Shown here: piece after piece, positions 17,657 through 26,589 of the stretch | Position numbering within the stretch: the first letter of the stretch is position 1 | How the letters are laid out: each line of letters opens with the position of its first letter | Assembly (NCBI RefSeq): GCF_001639105.2 | Contig: NZ_CP015285.1 | Location: 1 to 64,000 of the forward strand | DNA length: 64,000 nucleotides | From: Azospirillum humicireducens | GTDB taxonomy: Bacteria; Pseudomonadota; Alphaproteobacteria; Azospirillales; Azospirillaceae | Direction: 5' to 3' | Notes under the pieces: model-generated | Database searches by the model: none | What the model was told of the DNA's origin: nothing | Seen by the model: the letters and a program-made list of their open reading frames with translations, nothing else | Made by a program: the position numbers and the translations under genes

Positions 17657-19714
17657 ATGGCCGATTCCCGTCCCCCAAAGGCAGGCGCCGGAAAGCCGAA
17701 GCGCCGCAAGCCCGCCGCCGTTCCGTCGCCGCACCGCTCCGTCCGTGCCCGCTGGGCGGCGTCGCTGGCCGGCGCGCTGGCGCTGGGACTGGCCGGCTGG
17801 CTGCTGCTGCCGCGGCTGGCCGCGTCCCTCATCCCCCATCTGCTGGCCCCCCATCTGCTGCCGACCATCCAGGCCGACTGGAGCGTCCGGCTGCTGCCGC
17901 TCGTCCTGGCCCTGGCCGGGTGGGTGGTGATCAACCGCCGCACCGACGCCCGCGAGCGCGCGGCCAACGCCCGCCTGCTGGAGGCGCTGGCCGCCACCCG
18001 CGACCCGGAGCTGAAGGCCTCGCTGGACGAGATCGCCACGGTGCGCAAGCGGTTGGACGCGGTGCTGGCGCGGCTGCGCAAGCGGAGCGGCGGCCGTTAC
18101 CTCTACCAGCTGCCCTGGTATCTGGTGATCGGCGCTCCCGGTTCGGGCAAGACCACGGCGCTGGCCAACGCAGGGCTGGGCGTCGACGCCGCCGACGGCA
18201 GCGCGGCCGGGCCGCTGGCCGGCTTGGCCGGCACCCGCAACTGCGACTGGTGGTTCACCGACCGCGCCGTGCTGATCGACACCGCCGGCCGCTACACCAC
18301 CCAGGACAGCCGGCGCGCGGTGGACGGGCGGGTGTGGTCCGGCCTGCTCGACCTGCTGAAGGAACACCGGCCGCTCCAGCCGGCCAACGGCGTCCTGCTG
18401 ACGCTCAGCCTGCCGGACCTCGCCGCCTGGGACGAGGCGGAACGGCGCAACCACGCCATCCTGATCCGTCAGCGCCTGAACGAGCTGCGCGTGCAGCTTG
18501 GCTTGCGGCTGCCGGTCTATCTGCTGCTGACCAAGGCCGACCTGCTGGACGGCTTCACCACCTTCTTCGATCCGCTGGACCGCGAAGCGCGCTCGCAGGT
18601 GTGGGGCCTGACCCTTCCGGCGGAGGAGCGGATGGACGGGCCGCTGCCGGTCTTCCGCGATCTCTATGCCGGGCTGGTGCGGCGGCTGGACGAACGGCTG
18701 CTCGACCGGCTGCACCAGGAGCCGGACCTCCGCCGCCGCGGCGACGCCTTCGCCCTGCCTTTGCGCGTGGCGGAGCTGGAACCGGCGCTGGCCGACATCG
18801 TCGATACCGTCTTCGGCTCCGAACATGGCGAGGAGACGCCCCGCCTGCGCGGCCTCTACCTGACCAGCGCCACCCAGACCGGCGGGGCGCTCGCCCTGCT
18901 GGAGCCCGATCCGGCCGTCCGGACCTCCACCTACTTCCTGGACCGGCTGCTGCCCGAAATCGTCTTTCCCGAAGCCAATCTCGCCCGCATCGACCGGACG
19001 GTGGAGCGCGCCCGCCGCCGCCGCCGCGCCCTGTCGGCCGTCGCCGCGCTGATGCTGGCCCTGCTGCTCGGCGGCTGGTGGCTGGTCAGTGCCCGCGGCA
19101 ATGCCGCCCTGCTGGAACGCGCCGATGCAGGCGCCGCGGCGGTGGAGGCGGCGCTGCGCCCGCTCGACACGCCGCCGCGGTCGCTGGCGCGGGTGGACGA
19201 TGCCGACCCGGCGGCGGTCCTGCCGGCGCTGGACGCCCTGCGCGCCCTGCCGCTGGCTTTCGACGACCGTCACGGCTGGATAGACCCGGCGCTGGCCGGC
19301 GGCCTCTACCAGGGGGCCCGCATCGCCGGCCCGGCGCAGGAGGCCTACCGCCGCGCCCTGCGCAGCCAGTTCCTGGCCCGCCTCGCCCTGCGGCTGGAGG
19401 AGCGGCTGCGTGCCGACTGGGCCTTGCCCGACCAGCTGCGCCACACCCTGCGCATCTACCGCATGGTCGGCGGGGCGGAGCCGATGGATGCCGGTGCGCT
19501 GGCGGAATGGATGGCTCTGGACTGGCAGCGCACGCTGCCCGGCCCGGCCAACGAGGCGCGCCGGCGTGCGCTGGGCGACCATCTGGCCGCACTGTTCGTC
19601 GCCGGCTTCGCTCCGGTCCCGCCCGATGAGGCGCTGGTCGCCCGTGTCGAGGAGGTGCTGGCCCAATCCGTTCCCCAACCGACCTCCCAATCCGGCCGGG
19701 CCGCGCTGCCATGA
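17657..19714 (+). CDS. tssM: Type VI secretion protein TssM/IcmF, C-terminally short
   Basis: A 685-residue protein; typical TssM has about 1,100-1,200. Present are a TM hairpin (about 33-51 and 76-92), an NTPase domain with Walker A GAPGSGKTT (159-167), DTAG (208-211) and LTKAD (291-295), a third TM (about 458-478) and about 200 periplasmic residues. The long C-terminal periplasmic region that binds TssJ and spans to the outer membrane is missing. The frame ends naturally and overlaps tagF by 4 nt (ATGA), so this is not a sequencing break inside a longer frame. It is either a natural short variant or a long-fixed deletion. Confidence 0.85.
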   Translation: MADSRPPKAGAGKPKRRKPAAVPSPHRSVRARWAASLAGALALGLAGWLLLPRLAASLIPHLLAPHLLPTIQADWSVRLLPLVLALAGWVVINRRTDARERAANARLLEALAATRDPELKASLDEIATVRKRLDAVLARLRKRSGGRYLYQLPWYLVIGAPGSGKTTALANAGLGVDAADGSAAGPLAGLAGTRNCDWWFTDRAVLIDTAGRYTTQDSRRAVDGRVWSGLLDLLKEHRPLQPANGVLLTLSLPDLAAWDEAERRNHAILIRQRLNELRVQLGLRLPVYLLLTKADLLDGFTTFFDPLDREARSQVWGLTLPAEERMDGPLPVFRDLYAGLVRRLDERLLDRLHQEPDLRRRGDAFALPLRVAELEPALADIVDTVFGSEHGEETPRLRGLYLTSATQTGGALALLEPDPAVRTSTYFLDRLLPEIVFPEANLARIDRTVERARRRRRALSAVAALMLALLLGGWWLVSARGNAALLERADAGAAAVEAALRPLDTPPRSLARVDDADPAAVLPALDALRALPLAFDDRHGWIDPALAGGLYQGARIAGPAQEAYRRALRSQFLARLALRLEERLRADWALPDQLRHTLRIYRMVGGAEPMDAGALAEWMALDWQRTLPGPANEARRRALGDHLAALFVAGFAPVPPDEALVARVEEVLAQSVPQPTSQSGRAALP

Positions 19715-20382
19715 TGGGATCGTTCGGCACGCCGCGCGGCGCCGATCCGGTGATGGGCTTCCATGGCAAGGTACCGGCTCGCGGCGATTTCATCGGCCAC
19801 GGACTGCCGGCGGCGGTTCTCGCCCCCTGGGACCGCTGGCTGTCGGTTGCCTTGGGCGAGGCCGGGCGGCGGCTTGGCGGCGAGTGGGGTCCGCTGTTCG
19901 CCCAAGGTCCGGTCTGGCGCTTCGCCCTGTCCGCCGGCCTGTGCGGCGGCGCCGCACTGGTGGGTGTGTGGATGCCCAGCGCCGACCGGGTCGGCCGCCA
20001 GTACCCTTTCACCATCGCGGCGGGTCTGCCCGCCGGCTTCGACATAGCCGACTCCCCCGCCGCCTGTGCCGCGTGGCTGGCCCGTGCCGAGGCGCTGGCG
20101 GCGGACGCCTGCCGCGCCGGCGCCGACGTGGAGGGGCTGCCGGCCCGACTCGCCATCCTCGGCCGTCCGGAACCCGAGCGCGTCAGCCCCGCCACCCGCG
20201 CCCTGCTGAACCGCCTGTCCGGCCCGCTCGGCGGGGATGCCAGCCTGTGGTGGACCCGCGGCGCCGGCCGCGTCGCCCCGTCGCTTCTGTCCTGCTCCGG
20301 CCTTCCCGCCGGCCCGCGCCTGACCGCCTTCCTCGACGGCGCCTGGGAGCGCTGGGGCTGGGAGAACGCCGGCGAGGGGTAG
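19711..20382 (+). CDS. tagF: Type VI secretion-associated protein TagF (ImpM family)
   Basis: A 223-residue cytoplasmic protein. The N-terminal segment GFHGKVPARGDFI, the middle VGRQYPFTI and the SLWWTRG segment near residue 182 match the TagF/ImpM family. TagF represses T6SS assembly post-translationally in Pseudomonas and Agrobacterium. Its ATG overlaps the tssM stop (ATGA), so the two are coupled. The tssL-tssM-tagF order is that of the imp cluster of Agrobacterium (impK-impL-impM). Here the phosphatase/kinase partners and the rest of the secretion system are absent. Confidence 0.88.
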   Translation: MMGSFGTPRGADPVMGFHGKVPARGDFIGHGLPAAVLAPWDRWLSVALGEAGRRLGGEWGPLFAQGPVWRFALSAGLCGGAALVGVWMPSADRVGRQYPFTIAAGLPAGFDIADSPAACAAWLARAEALAADACRAGADVEGLPARLAILGRPEPERVSPATRALLNRLSGPLGGDASLWWTRGAGRVAPSLLSCSGLPAGPRLTAFLDGAWERWGWENAGEG

Positions 20383-20429
20383 GGAAGGGGAGGCTTTCCG
20401 ATCCGCCTGACGCCTCGAAATGCTGTAGC

Positions 20430-20460
20430 GGTGCGGCAATTCCCGGTATGGTGCGGCAAT
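20430..20460. repeat. 11-bp direct repeat, 20-bp period
   Basis: GGTGCGGCAAT occurs at 20430-20440 and again at 20450-20460, exactly 20 bp apart, 37 bp before the start codon of the TPR-methyltransferase gene. Two-turn spacing suits a dimeric activator or repressor, but it may be a simple duplication. Confidence 0.5.
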
Positions 20461-20496
20461 CTTTTCGTGTTCCCGCCGTTCCTTGGAGCCGCCGCG

Positions 20497-22155
20497 ATGA
20501 CCGACACCCCCGTCCCCACCCTGCTCGAAGCGGCGAAGCGTTTCCGCAGCAACGATCTGGCTGGGGCGGAAGATGTCTGCCGGGCGATCCTGGCGACGGA
20601 TCCGCACAATGCCCAGGCGCTGCATCTGCTGGGGCTGGTCGCCGCCCACACCGACCATCCCGACTATGCTCTGACCCTGTTCGCCCAGGCCATCGCGGAG
20701 AACGGCAACGACCCGTCCTTCCACAACAGCCGCGGCAGCCTCCTCTTCCAGCAGGGCCGTGCGGCGGAGGCGGAGGAGGCGTTCCGCGCCGGCCTCGCCA
20801 TCAATCCGCGCCTGCCGGAACTGCACGGCAACCTCGGCAACGCGCTGAAGGCGCAGAGCCGGCTGGACGAGGCGGCCGACTGTTTCCGCGCCGCGCTCGA
20901 CCTGCGGCCCGAGGCGCCGGAGATGCACCATTTCCTCGCCGCCACCCTGCGCGAGCTGGGCGAGCTGGAGGAGGCCGAACGGCATTTCCGCACCGCTCTG
21001 GAGCAGGCCCCCGACTATCTCGACGTCCACTACAGCCTGGCGGAACTGCTCTCCACCCGCGGCCGGCTGGCCGAGGCGGAGGCTGAGTTCCGCATCGTGC
21101 TGGCCGCCGCCCCGCGCTTCGTCCCGGCCCAGGTCGGGCTCGCCCATGTGCTGCAGAGCCTGGACCGTGCGGCGGAGGCCATCGAGGTGATCGAGGCGGC
21201 GCGCGAACAGGCGCCCGACCATCCGATGGTGAAATTCACCCGCCGGCTGATCTATTCGAACGCGGTGCCCGGCTGGCACCTGCCGATGATCAACGATTTC
21301 GAGCGGAACGAGGCCTACAAGCAGTCGCTGGAACGGGCGGTCAAGCCCGATTCCCTGGTGCTGGAGATCGGCACCGGCTCCGGCATCGTCGCCATGATGG
21401 CGGCGCGTGCGGGCGCGAAGAAGGTGGTGACCTGCGAGGTCAACCCGATCCTCGCCCGCGTCGCCAAGGAAACGGTGGCGCGCAACGGCTATGCCGACCG
21501 CATCGACGTGGTGCCGCGCCTGTCCACCCAGCTGACGGTGGGGGAGGGCGGCGATTTGCCGGAGAAGGCCGACGTCTTCGTGTCGGAACTGATCAACATC
21601 GGCATGCTGGCCCCGCGCATGCTGTCGGTGCTGCAGCACGCCCGCACCCATCTGGTGAAGCCGGGCGGCGCCATCATCCCGCGCGCCTCCACCGTCTACG
21701 CCATGCTGGTGGAGACGCCGGAGCTGGCCCGCATCAACCCGGTGGAGAGCATCGACGGCTTCGACATGGGCAGCTTCGACGTCTTCCGCTCCCCCGGCTA
21801 CCAGCAGATCGACCTCGGCGCCGACGCCCACACGCCGCTGTCGAAGCCCTTCACCGCGCTGGATTTCGACTTCACCCGCAACATGCCGGAGGAGGGCGAG
21901 CGGGTGATCGACGTGACCATCGTCACCGCCGGCACCTGCCACGGCGTCGCCTTCTGGTTCGACCTCTTCATGGACGACGAGGTGGTCTACAAGTCGGAAA
22001 GCCGGTCGCGTACCAACCATTGGAAGCAGGCGATGACCTTCCTGGAAAAGCCGATCGCCCTGTCGGCCGGCGACCGCCTGCGCATCGTCGCCCGCTACGA
22101 CAACAACCAGATCTCCTTCGGGATCGATGGGTTGACGGGGGGTAAGGGCGTTTGA
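20497..22155 (+). CDS. TPR-repeat protein fused to a PRMT-like SAM-dependent methyltransferase
   Basis: A 552-residue cytoplasmic protein. Residues 1 to about 260 are tetratricopeptide repeats, with typical AL.LLGLVAAH, FHNSRGSLLFQQGR, LHGNLGNALKAQSRLDEAADCFRAAL and similar units. The second half is a class I methyltransferase: motif I VLEIGTGSGIVAMMAARAGA, post-I TCEVNP, and an acidic loop SELI that resembles the double-E loop of protein arginine methyltransferases. NHW near residue 503 resembles their THW loop. The enzyme probably methylates arginine in proteins bound by the TPRs; the target is unknown. The ATG at 20497 has a GGAG RBS. It is coupled to the next gene by a 4-nt overlap. Confidence 0.82.
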   Translation: MTDTPVPTLLEAAKRFRSNDLAGAEDVCRAILATDPHNAQALHLLGLVAAHTDHPDYALTLFAQAIAENGNDPSFHNSRGSLLFQQGRAAEAEEAFRAGLAINPRLPELHGNLGNALKAQSRLDEAADCFRAALDLRPEAPEMHHFLAATLRELGELEEAERHFRTALEQAPDYLDVHYSLAELLSTRGRLAEAEAEFRIVLAAAPRFVPAQVGLAHVLQSLDRAAEAIEVIEAAREQAPDHPMVKFTRRLIYSNAVPGWHLPMINDFERNEAYKQSLERAVKPDSLVLEIGTGSGIVAMMAARAGAKKVVTCEVNPILARVAKETVARNGYADRIDVVPRLSTQLTVGEGGDLPEKADVFVSELINIGMLAPRMLSVLQHARTHLVKPGGAIIPRASTVYAMLVETPELARINPVESIDGFDMGSFDVFRSPGYQQIDLGADAHTPLSKPFTALDFDFTRNMPEEGERVIDVTIVTAGTCHGVAFWFDLFMDDEVVYKSESRSRTNHWKQAMTFLEKPIALSAGDRLRIVARYDNNQISFGIDGLTGGKGV

Positions 22156-23447
22156 GCGAAGCCATCGCCTCCTATTCCCCTTCCCGCCGCGCCATCGCGT
22201 CCTGGTGCCTCTACGACTGGGCGAATTCCGCCTACAACACCATCATCACCACCTTCGTCTTCTCGGTCTATTTCGCCCGCGGCGTGGTCGGCGATCCGGT
22301 GGAGGGCACCGCGCGCTGGGGGGCGGCGATGACCGCGGCCGGCGTTGCCATCGCGCTGCTCAGCCCGGTCCTGGGCGCCATCGCCGACCGGGCGGGGCGG
22401 CGCAAGCCCTGGATGGCCCTGTTCACCGGGCTGACGGTGGCCTTCACCGTGGCGCTCTGGTGGGTCAGGCCCGATCCGGCCGATGCCGCCTTCGCGCTCG
22501 CCTGCGTGGTGATCGCCACCGTGTCGTTCGAGCTGGCGAACGTCTTCTACAACGCCAGCCTGCCGGGGCTGGTGCCGCCGCGGCTGCTGGGAAGGGTGTC
22601 GGGCTGGGGCTGGGGCATCGGCTATTTCGGCGGGCTGACCTGCCTTGTGCTGGCGCTGGTCGGCTTCGTCCAGGCGCCGGCCCCGTTGTTCGGCCTGTTC
22701 GGGCTGCAGTGGGCGGATTGGGGCGAGCAGGCGAATGTCCGCGCCACCGCGCTGCTGGCCGCGGTGTGGTACGGCGTCTTCGCGCTGCCCTATTTCCTGT
22801 GGGTGCCGGACGAACCCTCCAGCGGCCAGGGACTGCTGCGGGCGGCGCGTGACGGGGTGACGACGCTGGTCGCCACGCTGCGCGAGGCCCGGCGCTACCG
22901 TCAGGTGATGCGCTTCCTGATCGCCAGCGCCTTCTATCGCGACGGCATCAACACCATCACCGCCTTCGGCGGGATCTTCGCCGCCGGCACCTTCGGCATG
23001 AGCTTCGAGGAAATCCTGGTCTTCGCCATCGTGCTGAACGTGGTGGCGGGGGCGGGGGCCATCGGCTTTGCCTGGATGGACGACCGGGCAGGGGCCAAGC
23101 CGGTGATCCTGATCGCGCTGGCCGGCATGTCGTTCTGCAGCGTGCCGCTGCTGCTGGCGACCGACCGGCTGTGGTTCTGGGTCTTCGCGCTGGGGCTGGG
23201 GCTGTTCTTCGGACCCGCGCAGGCGGCGGGACGCTCGATGATGGCGCGGCTGGCCCCGCCGGGCATGGCGGGCGAGATGTTCGGGCTCTACAGCCTGACC
23301 GGACGCTTCGTCGGCTTCTTCGGGCCGCTGCTGTTCGGGCTGGCGACCCAGGCCTTCGCCAGCCAGCGCGTCGGCATGGCGACGGTTCTGGCTTTCTTCG
23401 TGATCGGATTCGGGCTTATGCTGGCGGTTCGCGAACCGGCCCGTTAG
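22152..23447 (+). CDS. MFS transporter, UMF1/Atg22-like family
   Basis: A 431-residue membrane protein with about 12 hydrophobic segments. The opening SWCLYDWANSAYNTIITTFVFSVYF is the signature of the UMF1 (Atg22-like) family. Also visible are the MFS loop segment DRAGRRKPWM and FYNASLPGLVPP. The substrate is unknown; Atg22 exports amino acids from the yeast vacuole. The start is TTG, overlapping the stop of the TPR-methyltransferase gene (TTGA), so the pair is translationally coupled. No substrate can be read from that partner. Confidence 0.85.
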   Translation: MSEAIASYSPSRRAIASWCLYDWANSAYNTIITTFVFSVYFARGVVGDPVEGTARWGAAMTAAGVAIALLSPVLGAIADRAGRRKPWMALFTGLTVAFTVALWWVRPDPADAAFALACVVIATVSFELANVFYNASLPGLVPPRLLGRVSGWGWGIGYFGGLTCLVLALVGFVQAPAPLFGLFGLQWADWGEQANVRATALLAAVWYGVFALPYFLWVPDEPSSGQGLLRAARDGVTTLVATLREARRYRQVMRFLIASAFYRDGINTITAFGGIFAAGTFGMSFEEILVFAIVLNVVAGAGAIGFAWMDDRAGAKPVILIALAGMSFCSVPLLLATDRLWFWVFALGLGLFFGPAQAAGRSMMARLAPPGMAGEMFGLYSLTGRFVGFFGPLLFGLATQAFASQRVGMATVLAFFVIGFGLMLAVREPAR

Positions 23448-23552
23448 AAAAAGGGCCGCGTCAAAGCGCCGCACATGAGACCATTCGAGGGCAGAGCTGT
23501 TACCTTCGTTTTTGCTGCGACGCACAAAAGTCGAAGCCGAGGGGTACGGACC

Positions 23553-23789
23553 ATGCTGCACATCAAAGATATCGAAGCCTTCGCCCGCATCAACGAGGCG
23601 CTGAACGAGGACCCCGGCACCGGGCAGGCCGATCATGCCGGCCACGATCCCGCCGGCCCGTCCCATCCCGCGCTGGTGATGGCGATGCTGGCGACCGGCC
23701 GCCTTCCGCTGTCGGCCGTTTCCAATTCCGCCGTGTCCAAACCGGCCGACCCGCTGTCGCCCTGGGCCAGGATGCTCCGCCGCTCCTGA
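23553..23789 (+). CDS. Small hypothetical protein, 78 residues
   Basis: The ATG has a GAGGGG RBS 7-12 nt upstream. The product starts MLHIKDIEAFARINEALNEDPGTG, has an acidic/His-containing middle (DHAGHDPAGPSHP) and a C-terminal helix-like part ending WARMLRRS. I recognise no family, and no TM or signal is visible. It ends 3 nt from the stop of the convergent radical SAM gene. Confidence 0.55.
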   Translation: MLHIKDIEAFARINEALNEDPGTGQADHAGHDPAGPSHPALVMAMLATGRLPLSAVSNSAVSKPADPLSPWARMLRRS

Positions 23790-23792
23790 CCG

Positions 23793-24884
23793 TCACAACA
23801 GCGACAGCTGGTCCCCGGCGGCCGGCGGCGCCCGGAAGCGGCTGCAATCGAGCTGCCAGCTCCGGTCGCCCAGCCCATGCTTTCTGCAGGCCAGCTTGAA
23901 GCGGTGGCGCAGCAGTTCGGCGTAAGGACCGGTGCCCTTCATCCGCGTGCCGAAACCGGAGCGGTAGAGCGCGCCGTCGCGGCTCTGCCGCATCAGGCTC
24001 AGCACGCGGTCGGCGCGGTCGGGGACATGGGTGCGCAGCCATTCCTCGAACAGGGTGGCGATCTCCAGCGGCAGGCGCAGCAGGATATAGCTGGCGGCGG
24101 TGGCTCCGGCACCGGCCGCCGCCTCCAGGATCGACTCCAGTTCGTGGTCGTTCAGCGCCGGAATCATCGGGCTGGCGAGCACCGCGACCGGCACGTCGGC
24201 CTCCGCCAGGGTGCGGATGGCCTCCAGCCGGCGCGACGGGGTGCTGGCCCGCGGCTCCATCACGCGGGCGAGGTCGCGGTCCAGCGTGGTCACGGAAATC
24301 GCCACCGAGGCCAGCCCATCCGCGGCCATCGGCGCCAGGATGTCGAGGTCGCGCAGGACCAGCGCCGATTTGGTGATGATGCTGACCGGCTGGTTGAAGT
24401 CGCGGCAGACCTCCAGCACGCGCCGGGTGATGCCCTCCGTCCGCTCGATGGGCTGGTAGGCATCGGTGTTGGCACCCAGCGCCAGCGGCTGGCAGACATA
24501 GGATTTCGCCCGCAGCTCCTTCGCCAGCAGTTCCGCCGCGTTGCGCTTGGCGAACAGCTTCGTCTCGAAATCCAGCCCCGGCGACAGGTTCAGATAGGCA
24601 TGGGTCGGCCGGGCGAAGCAGTAGATGCAGGCATGCTCGCAGCCCTGGTACGGATTCACCGACTGGTCGAAGGGGACGTCGGGCGACTGGTTGCGGGCGA
24701 TGATCGACTTGGCCGAAGCGGGGGCGACGGTGGTGCGCAGCGGATCGGTCAGCGTCTCGTTCCCGCCGGACGCATAGCCGGTCCAGCCGTCGTCGGTCAG
24801 GACGCGGGTCTCGCGTTCGAAGCGGCCGGTGGCGTTGCTCACCGCACCCCGGCCCTTGATCGGCGGTCGCTTGATCTCATCCAT
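23793..24884 (-). CDS. PA0069-family radical SAM protein (spore photoproduct lyase-like fold)
   Basis: A 363-residue iron-sulfur protein. The radical SAM cluster motif CEHACIYC gives Cys82, Cys86 and Cys89 (CxxxCxxC). The N-terminal KGRGAVSNATGRFE and the segment SVNPYQGCEHACIYCFARPTH are diagnostic of the PA0069 group, whose reaction is unknown though it resembles the SPL family. SAM-binding segments (PVSIITKSALVLRDLDIL, ISVTTLDRDLARVMEPRASTPSRRLEAI) follow. The C-terminus ends DQLSLL. It is transcribed away from ahcY, with the palindromic operator in the shared 220-bp gap. Confidence 0.88.
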   Translation of the reverse strand: MDEIKRPPIKGRGAVSNATGRFERETRVLTDDGWTGYASGGNETLTDPLRTTVAPASAKSIIARNQSPDVPFDQSVNPYQGCEHACIYCFARPTHAYLNLSPGLDFETKLFAKRNAAELLAKELRAKSYVCQPLALGANTDAYQPIERTEGITRRVLEVCRDFNQPVSIITKSALVLRDLDILAPMAADGLASVAISVTTLDRDLARVMEPRASTPSRRLEAIRTLAEADVPVAVLASPMIPALNDHELESILEAAAGAGATAASYILLRLPLEIATLFEEWLRTHVPDRADRVLSLMRQSRDGALYRSGFGTRMKGTGPYAELLRHRFKLACRKHGLGDRSWQLDCSRFRAPPAAGDQLSLL

Positions 24885-24963
24885 GCCGGCAGTTTAGCGG
24901 CGCCCGATGGGAACGTAAAGCGAACAAAAGCCCAGCCGACACTTGGTTCGACGAACATACCCA

Positions 24964-24991
24964 GCAAACATAAAGATATCTTTATGCTTGC
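24964..24991. promoter_or_regulatory. 28-bp palindromic operator upstream of ahcY (SahR-like candidate)
   Basis: The core CATAAAGATATCTTTATG at 24969-24986 is a perfect 18-bp palindrome. The symmetry continues outward to 24964-24991 with a single mismatched pair. It lies 114 bp before the ahcY start. Methionine/SAH-cycle genes in proteobacteria are often controlled by ArsR-type SahR regulators that bind AT-rich palindromes of this kind. The assignment to SahR is from memory of that class and is inference. No arsR-type gene lies in this window. Confidence 0.6.
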
Positions 24992-25104
24992 ATGGTTCCG
25001 GAACCGCTGATACACCCATGGCCAATTACAGCGGCAGGACCGGGGATCCGGTGCGCCTGAAATTCCGCTGCCCGACCGTCACCGCCCACCAGGAGTCATC
25101 CCTC

Positions 25105-26403
25105 ATGGCCGCCGAATTCACGGACTACAAGGTCAAGGACATCAGCCTCGCGAACTGGGGCCGCAAGGAGATCACCATCGCCGAGACCGAGATGCCGGGC
25201 CTGATGGCCCTGCGGTCCGAATTCGGTGATAGCAAGCCGCTGGCCGGCGCCCGCATCGTCGGCTGCCTGCACATGACCATCCAGACCGCCGTGCTGATCG
25301 AGACGCTGACCGCGCTCGGCGCCACCGTGCGCTGGTCCTCCTGCAACATCTTCTCGACCCAGGACCAGGCCGCCGCCGCCATCGCCGCAGCCGGCATCCC
25401 GGTCTTCGCCTGGAAGGGCGAGACGGAGGAGGAGTTCTGGTGGTGCATCGAGCAGACCCTGCGCGGCCCGGACGGCTGGACCCCGAACATGATCCTGGAC
25501 GATGGCGGCGACGTCACCCAGATCATGCACGACAAGTATCCGGAGATGCTGGACGGCGTCCGCGGCCTGTCGGAAGAGACCACCACCGGCGTCCATCGTC
25601 TCTATGAGATGATGAAGAAGGGCACGCTGAAGGTTCCGGCCATCAACGTGAACGACAGCGTCACCAAGTCGAAGTTCGACAACCTCTATGGCTGCCGTGA
25701 GTCGCTGGTTGACGGCATCAAGCGCGCCACCGACGTGATGGTCGCCGGCAAGGTCGCCGTCGTCGCCGGCTATGGCGACGTGGGCAAGGGCTCGGCGGCC
25801 TCGCTGCGCTCGCAGGGTGCGCGCGTCCTGGTGACGGAGATCGACCCGATCAACGCGCTCCAGGCCGCGATGGAAGGCTATCAGGTCGTGACGATGGAGG
25901 ATGCCGCTCCGCAGGGCGACATCTTCGTCACCGCCACCGGCAACGTCGACGTCATCACGATCGACCACATGCGCGCCATGAAGGACCGCGCCATCGTCTG
26001 CAACATCGGCCACTTCGACAGCGAGATCCAGATCGACGCCCTGCGCAATCTGGTCTGGGAAGAGGTCAAGCCGCAGGTCGACGAGGTGGTGTTCCCCGAC
26101 GGCAAGCGCCTGATCGTGCTGGCCCAGGGCCGTCTGGTCAATCTGGGCTGCGCCACCGGCCACCCCAGCTTCGTGATGAGCGCCAGCTTCACCAACCAGG
26201 TGCTGGCCCAGATCGAGCTGTGGACCAACGCCGCCAACTACGAGAACAAGGTCTACGTCCTGCCCAAGCATCTGGACGAGAAGGTCGCCCGCCTGCATCT
26301 GGACAAGATCGGCGCCAAGCTGACCACCCTGACCGAGAAGCAGGCCGCCTACATCAGCGTGCCGACCGCCGGCCCGTACAAGCCGGACCACTACCGCTAC
26401 TAA
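25105..26403 (+). CDS. ahcY: Adenosylhomocysteinase (S-adenosyl-L-homocysteine hydrolase)
   Basis: A 432-residue cytoplasmic enzyme that splits SAH into adenosine and homocysteine in the activated methyl cycle. Visible features are [32 protein letters not shown], the NAD-binding GYGDVGKG at 222-229, and the C-terminal dimer tail ending KPDHYRY. The length is normal for the bacterial form, including the insert present in this group. The ATG at 25105 has an AGGAG RBS; the open frame further upstream is not needed. It is a monocistronic unit with its own palindromic operator and terminator. Confidence 0.96.
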   Translation: MAAEFTDYKVKDISLANWGRKEITIAETEMPGLMALRSEFGDSKPLAGARIVGCLHMTIQTAVLIETLTALGATVRWSSCNIFSTQDQAAAAIAAAGIPVFAWKGETEEEFWWCIEQTLRGPDGWTPNMILDDGGDVTQIMHDKYPEMLDGVRGLSEETTTGVHRLYEMMKKGTLKVPAINVNDSVTKSKFDNLYGCRESLVDGIKRATDVMVAGKVAVVAGYGDVGKGSAASLRSQGARVLVTEIDPINALQAAMEGYQVVTMEDAAPQGDIFVTATGNVDVITIDHMRAMKDRAIVCNIGHFDSEIQIDALRNLVWEEVKPQVDEVVFPDGKRLIVLAQGRLVNLGCATGHPSFVMSASFTNQVLAQIELWTNAANYENKVYVLPKHLDEKVARLHLDKIGAKLTTLTEKQAAYISVPTAGPYKPDHYRY

Positions 26404-26421
26404 GCGGTTGCGGGGTTAAGT

Positions 26422-26459
26422 AAAGAAGGGCCGTCCTTGTGGGGCGGCCCTTTTTCTTT
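26422..26459 (+). terminator. ahcY terminator
   Basis: A stem with AAGGGCCGTCC on the left and GGGGCGGCCCTT on the right surrounds a TTGT loop and ends in TTTTT. It starts 19 nt after the ahcY stop. Confidence 0.88.
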
Positions 26460-26474
26460 GGTACACGTAAATTG

Positions 26475-26497
26475 CCCTCTCCCGGGGCGGGAGAGGG
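26475..26497. repeat. Short perfect palindrome, C/T-rich
   Basis: CCCTCTCCCG at 26475-26484 pairs perfectly with 26488-26497 across a GGG loop. It is similar in composition to the large inverted repeat after the helicase gene. Confidence 0.6.
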
Positions 26498-26589
26498 AAC
26501 ATCCCGCTACCCGCGTTCACTTTTTCCCGCGAAGCTTGCCATCGCACCCGATGCACATCACCATGCAACTTCCCATCGGAGAGGGCGCC

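Noticed and set aside
24885..25104. SAH riboswitch upstream of ahcY
   Set aside because: No conserved SAH-aptamer core could be recognised. The clear palindrome suggests protein-mediated control instead.
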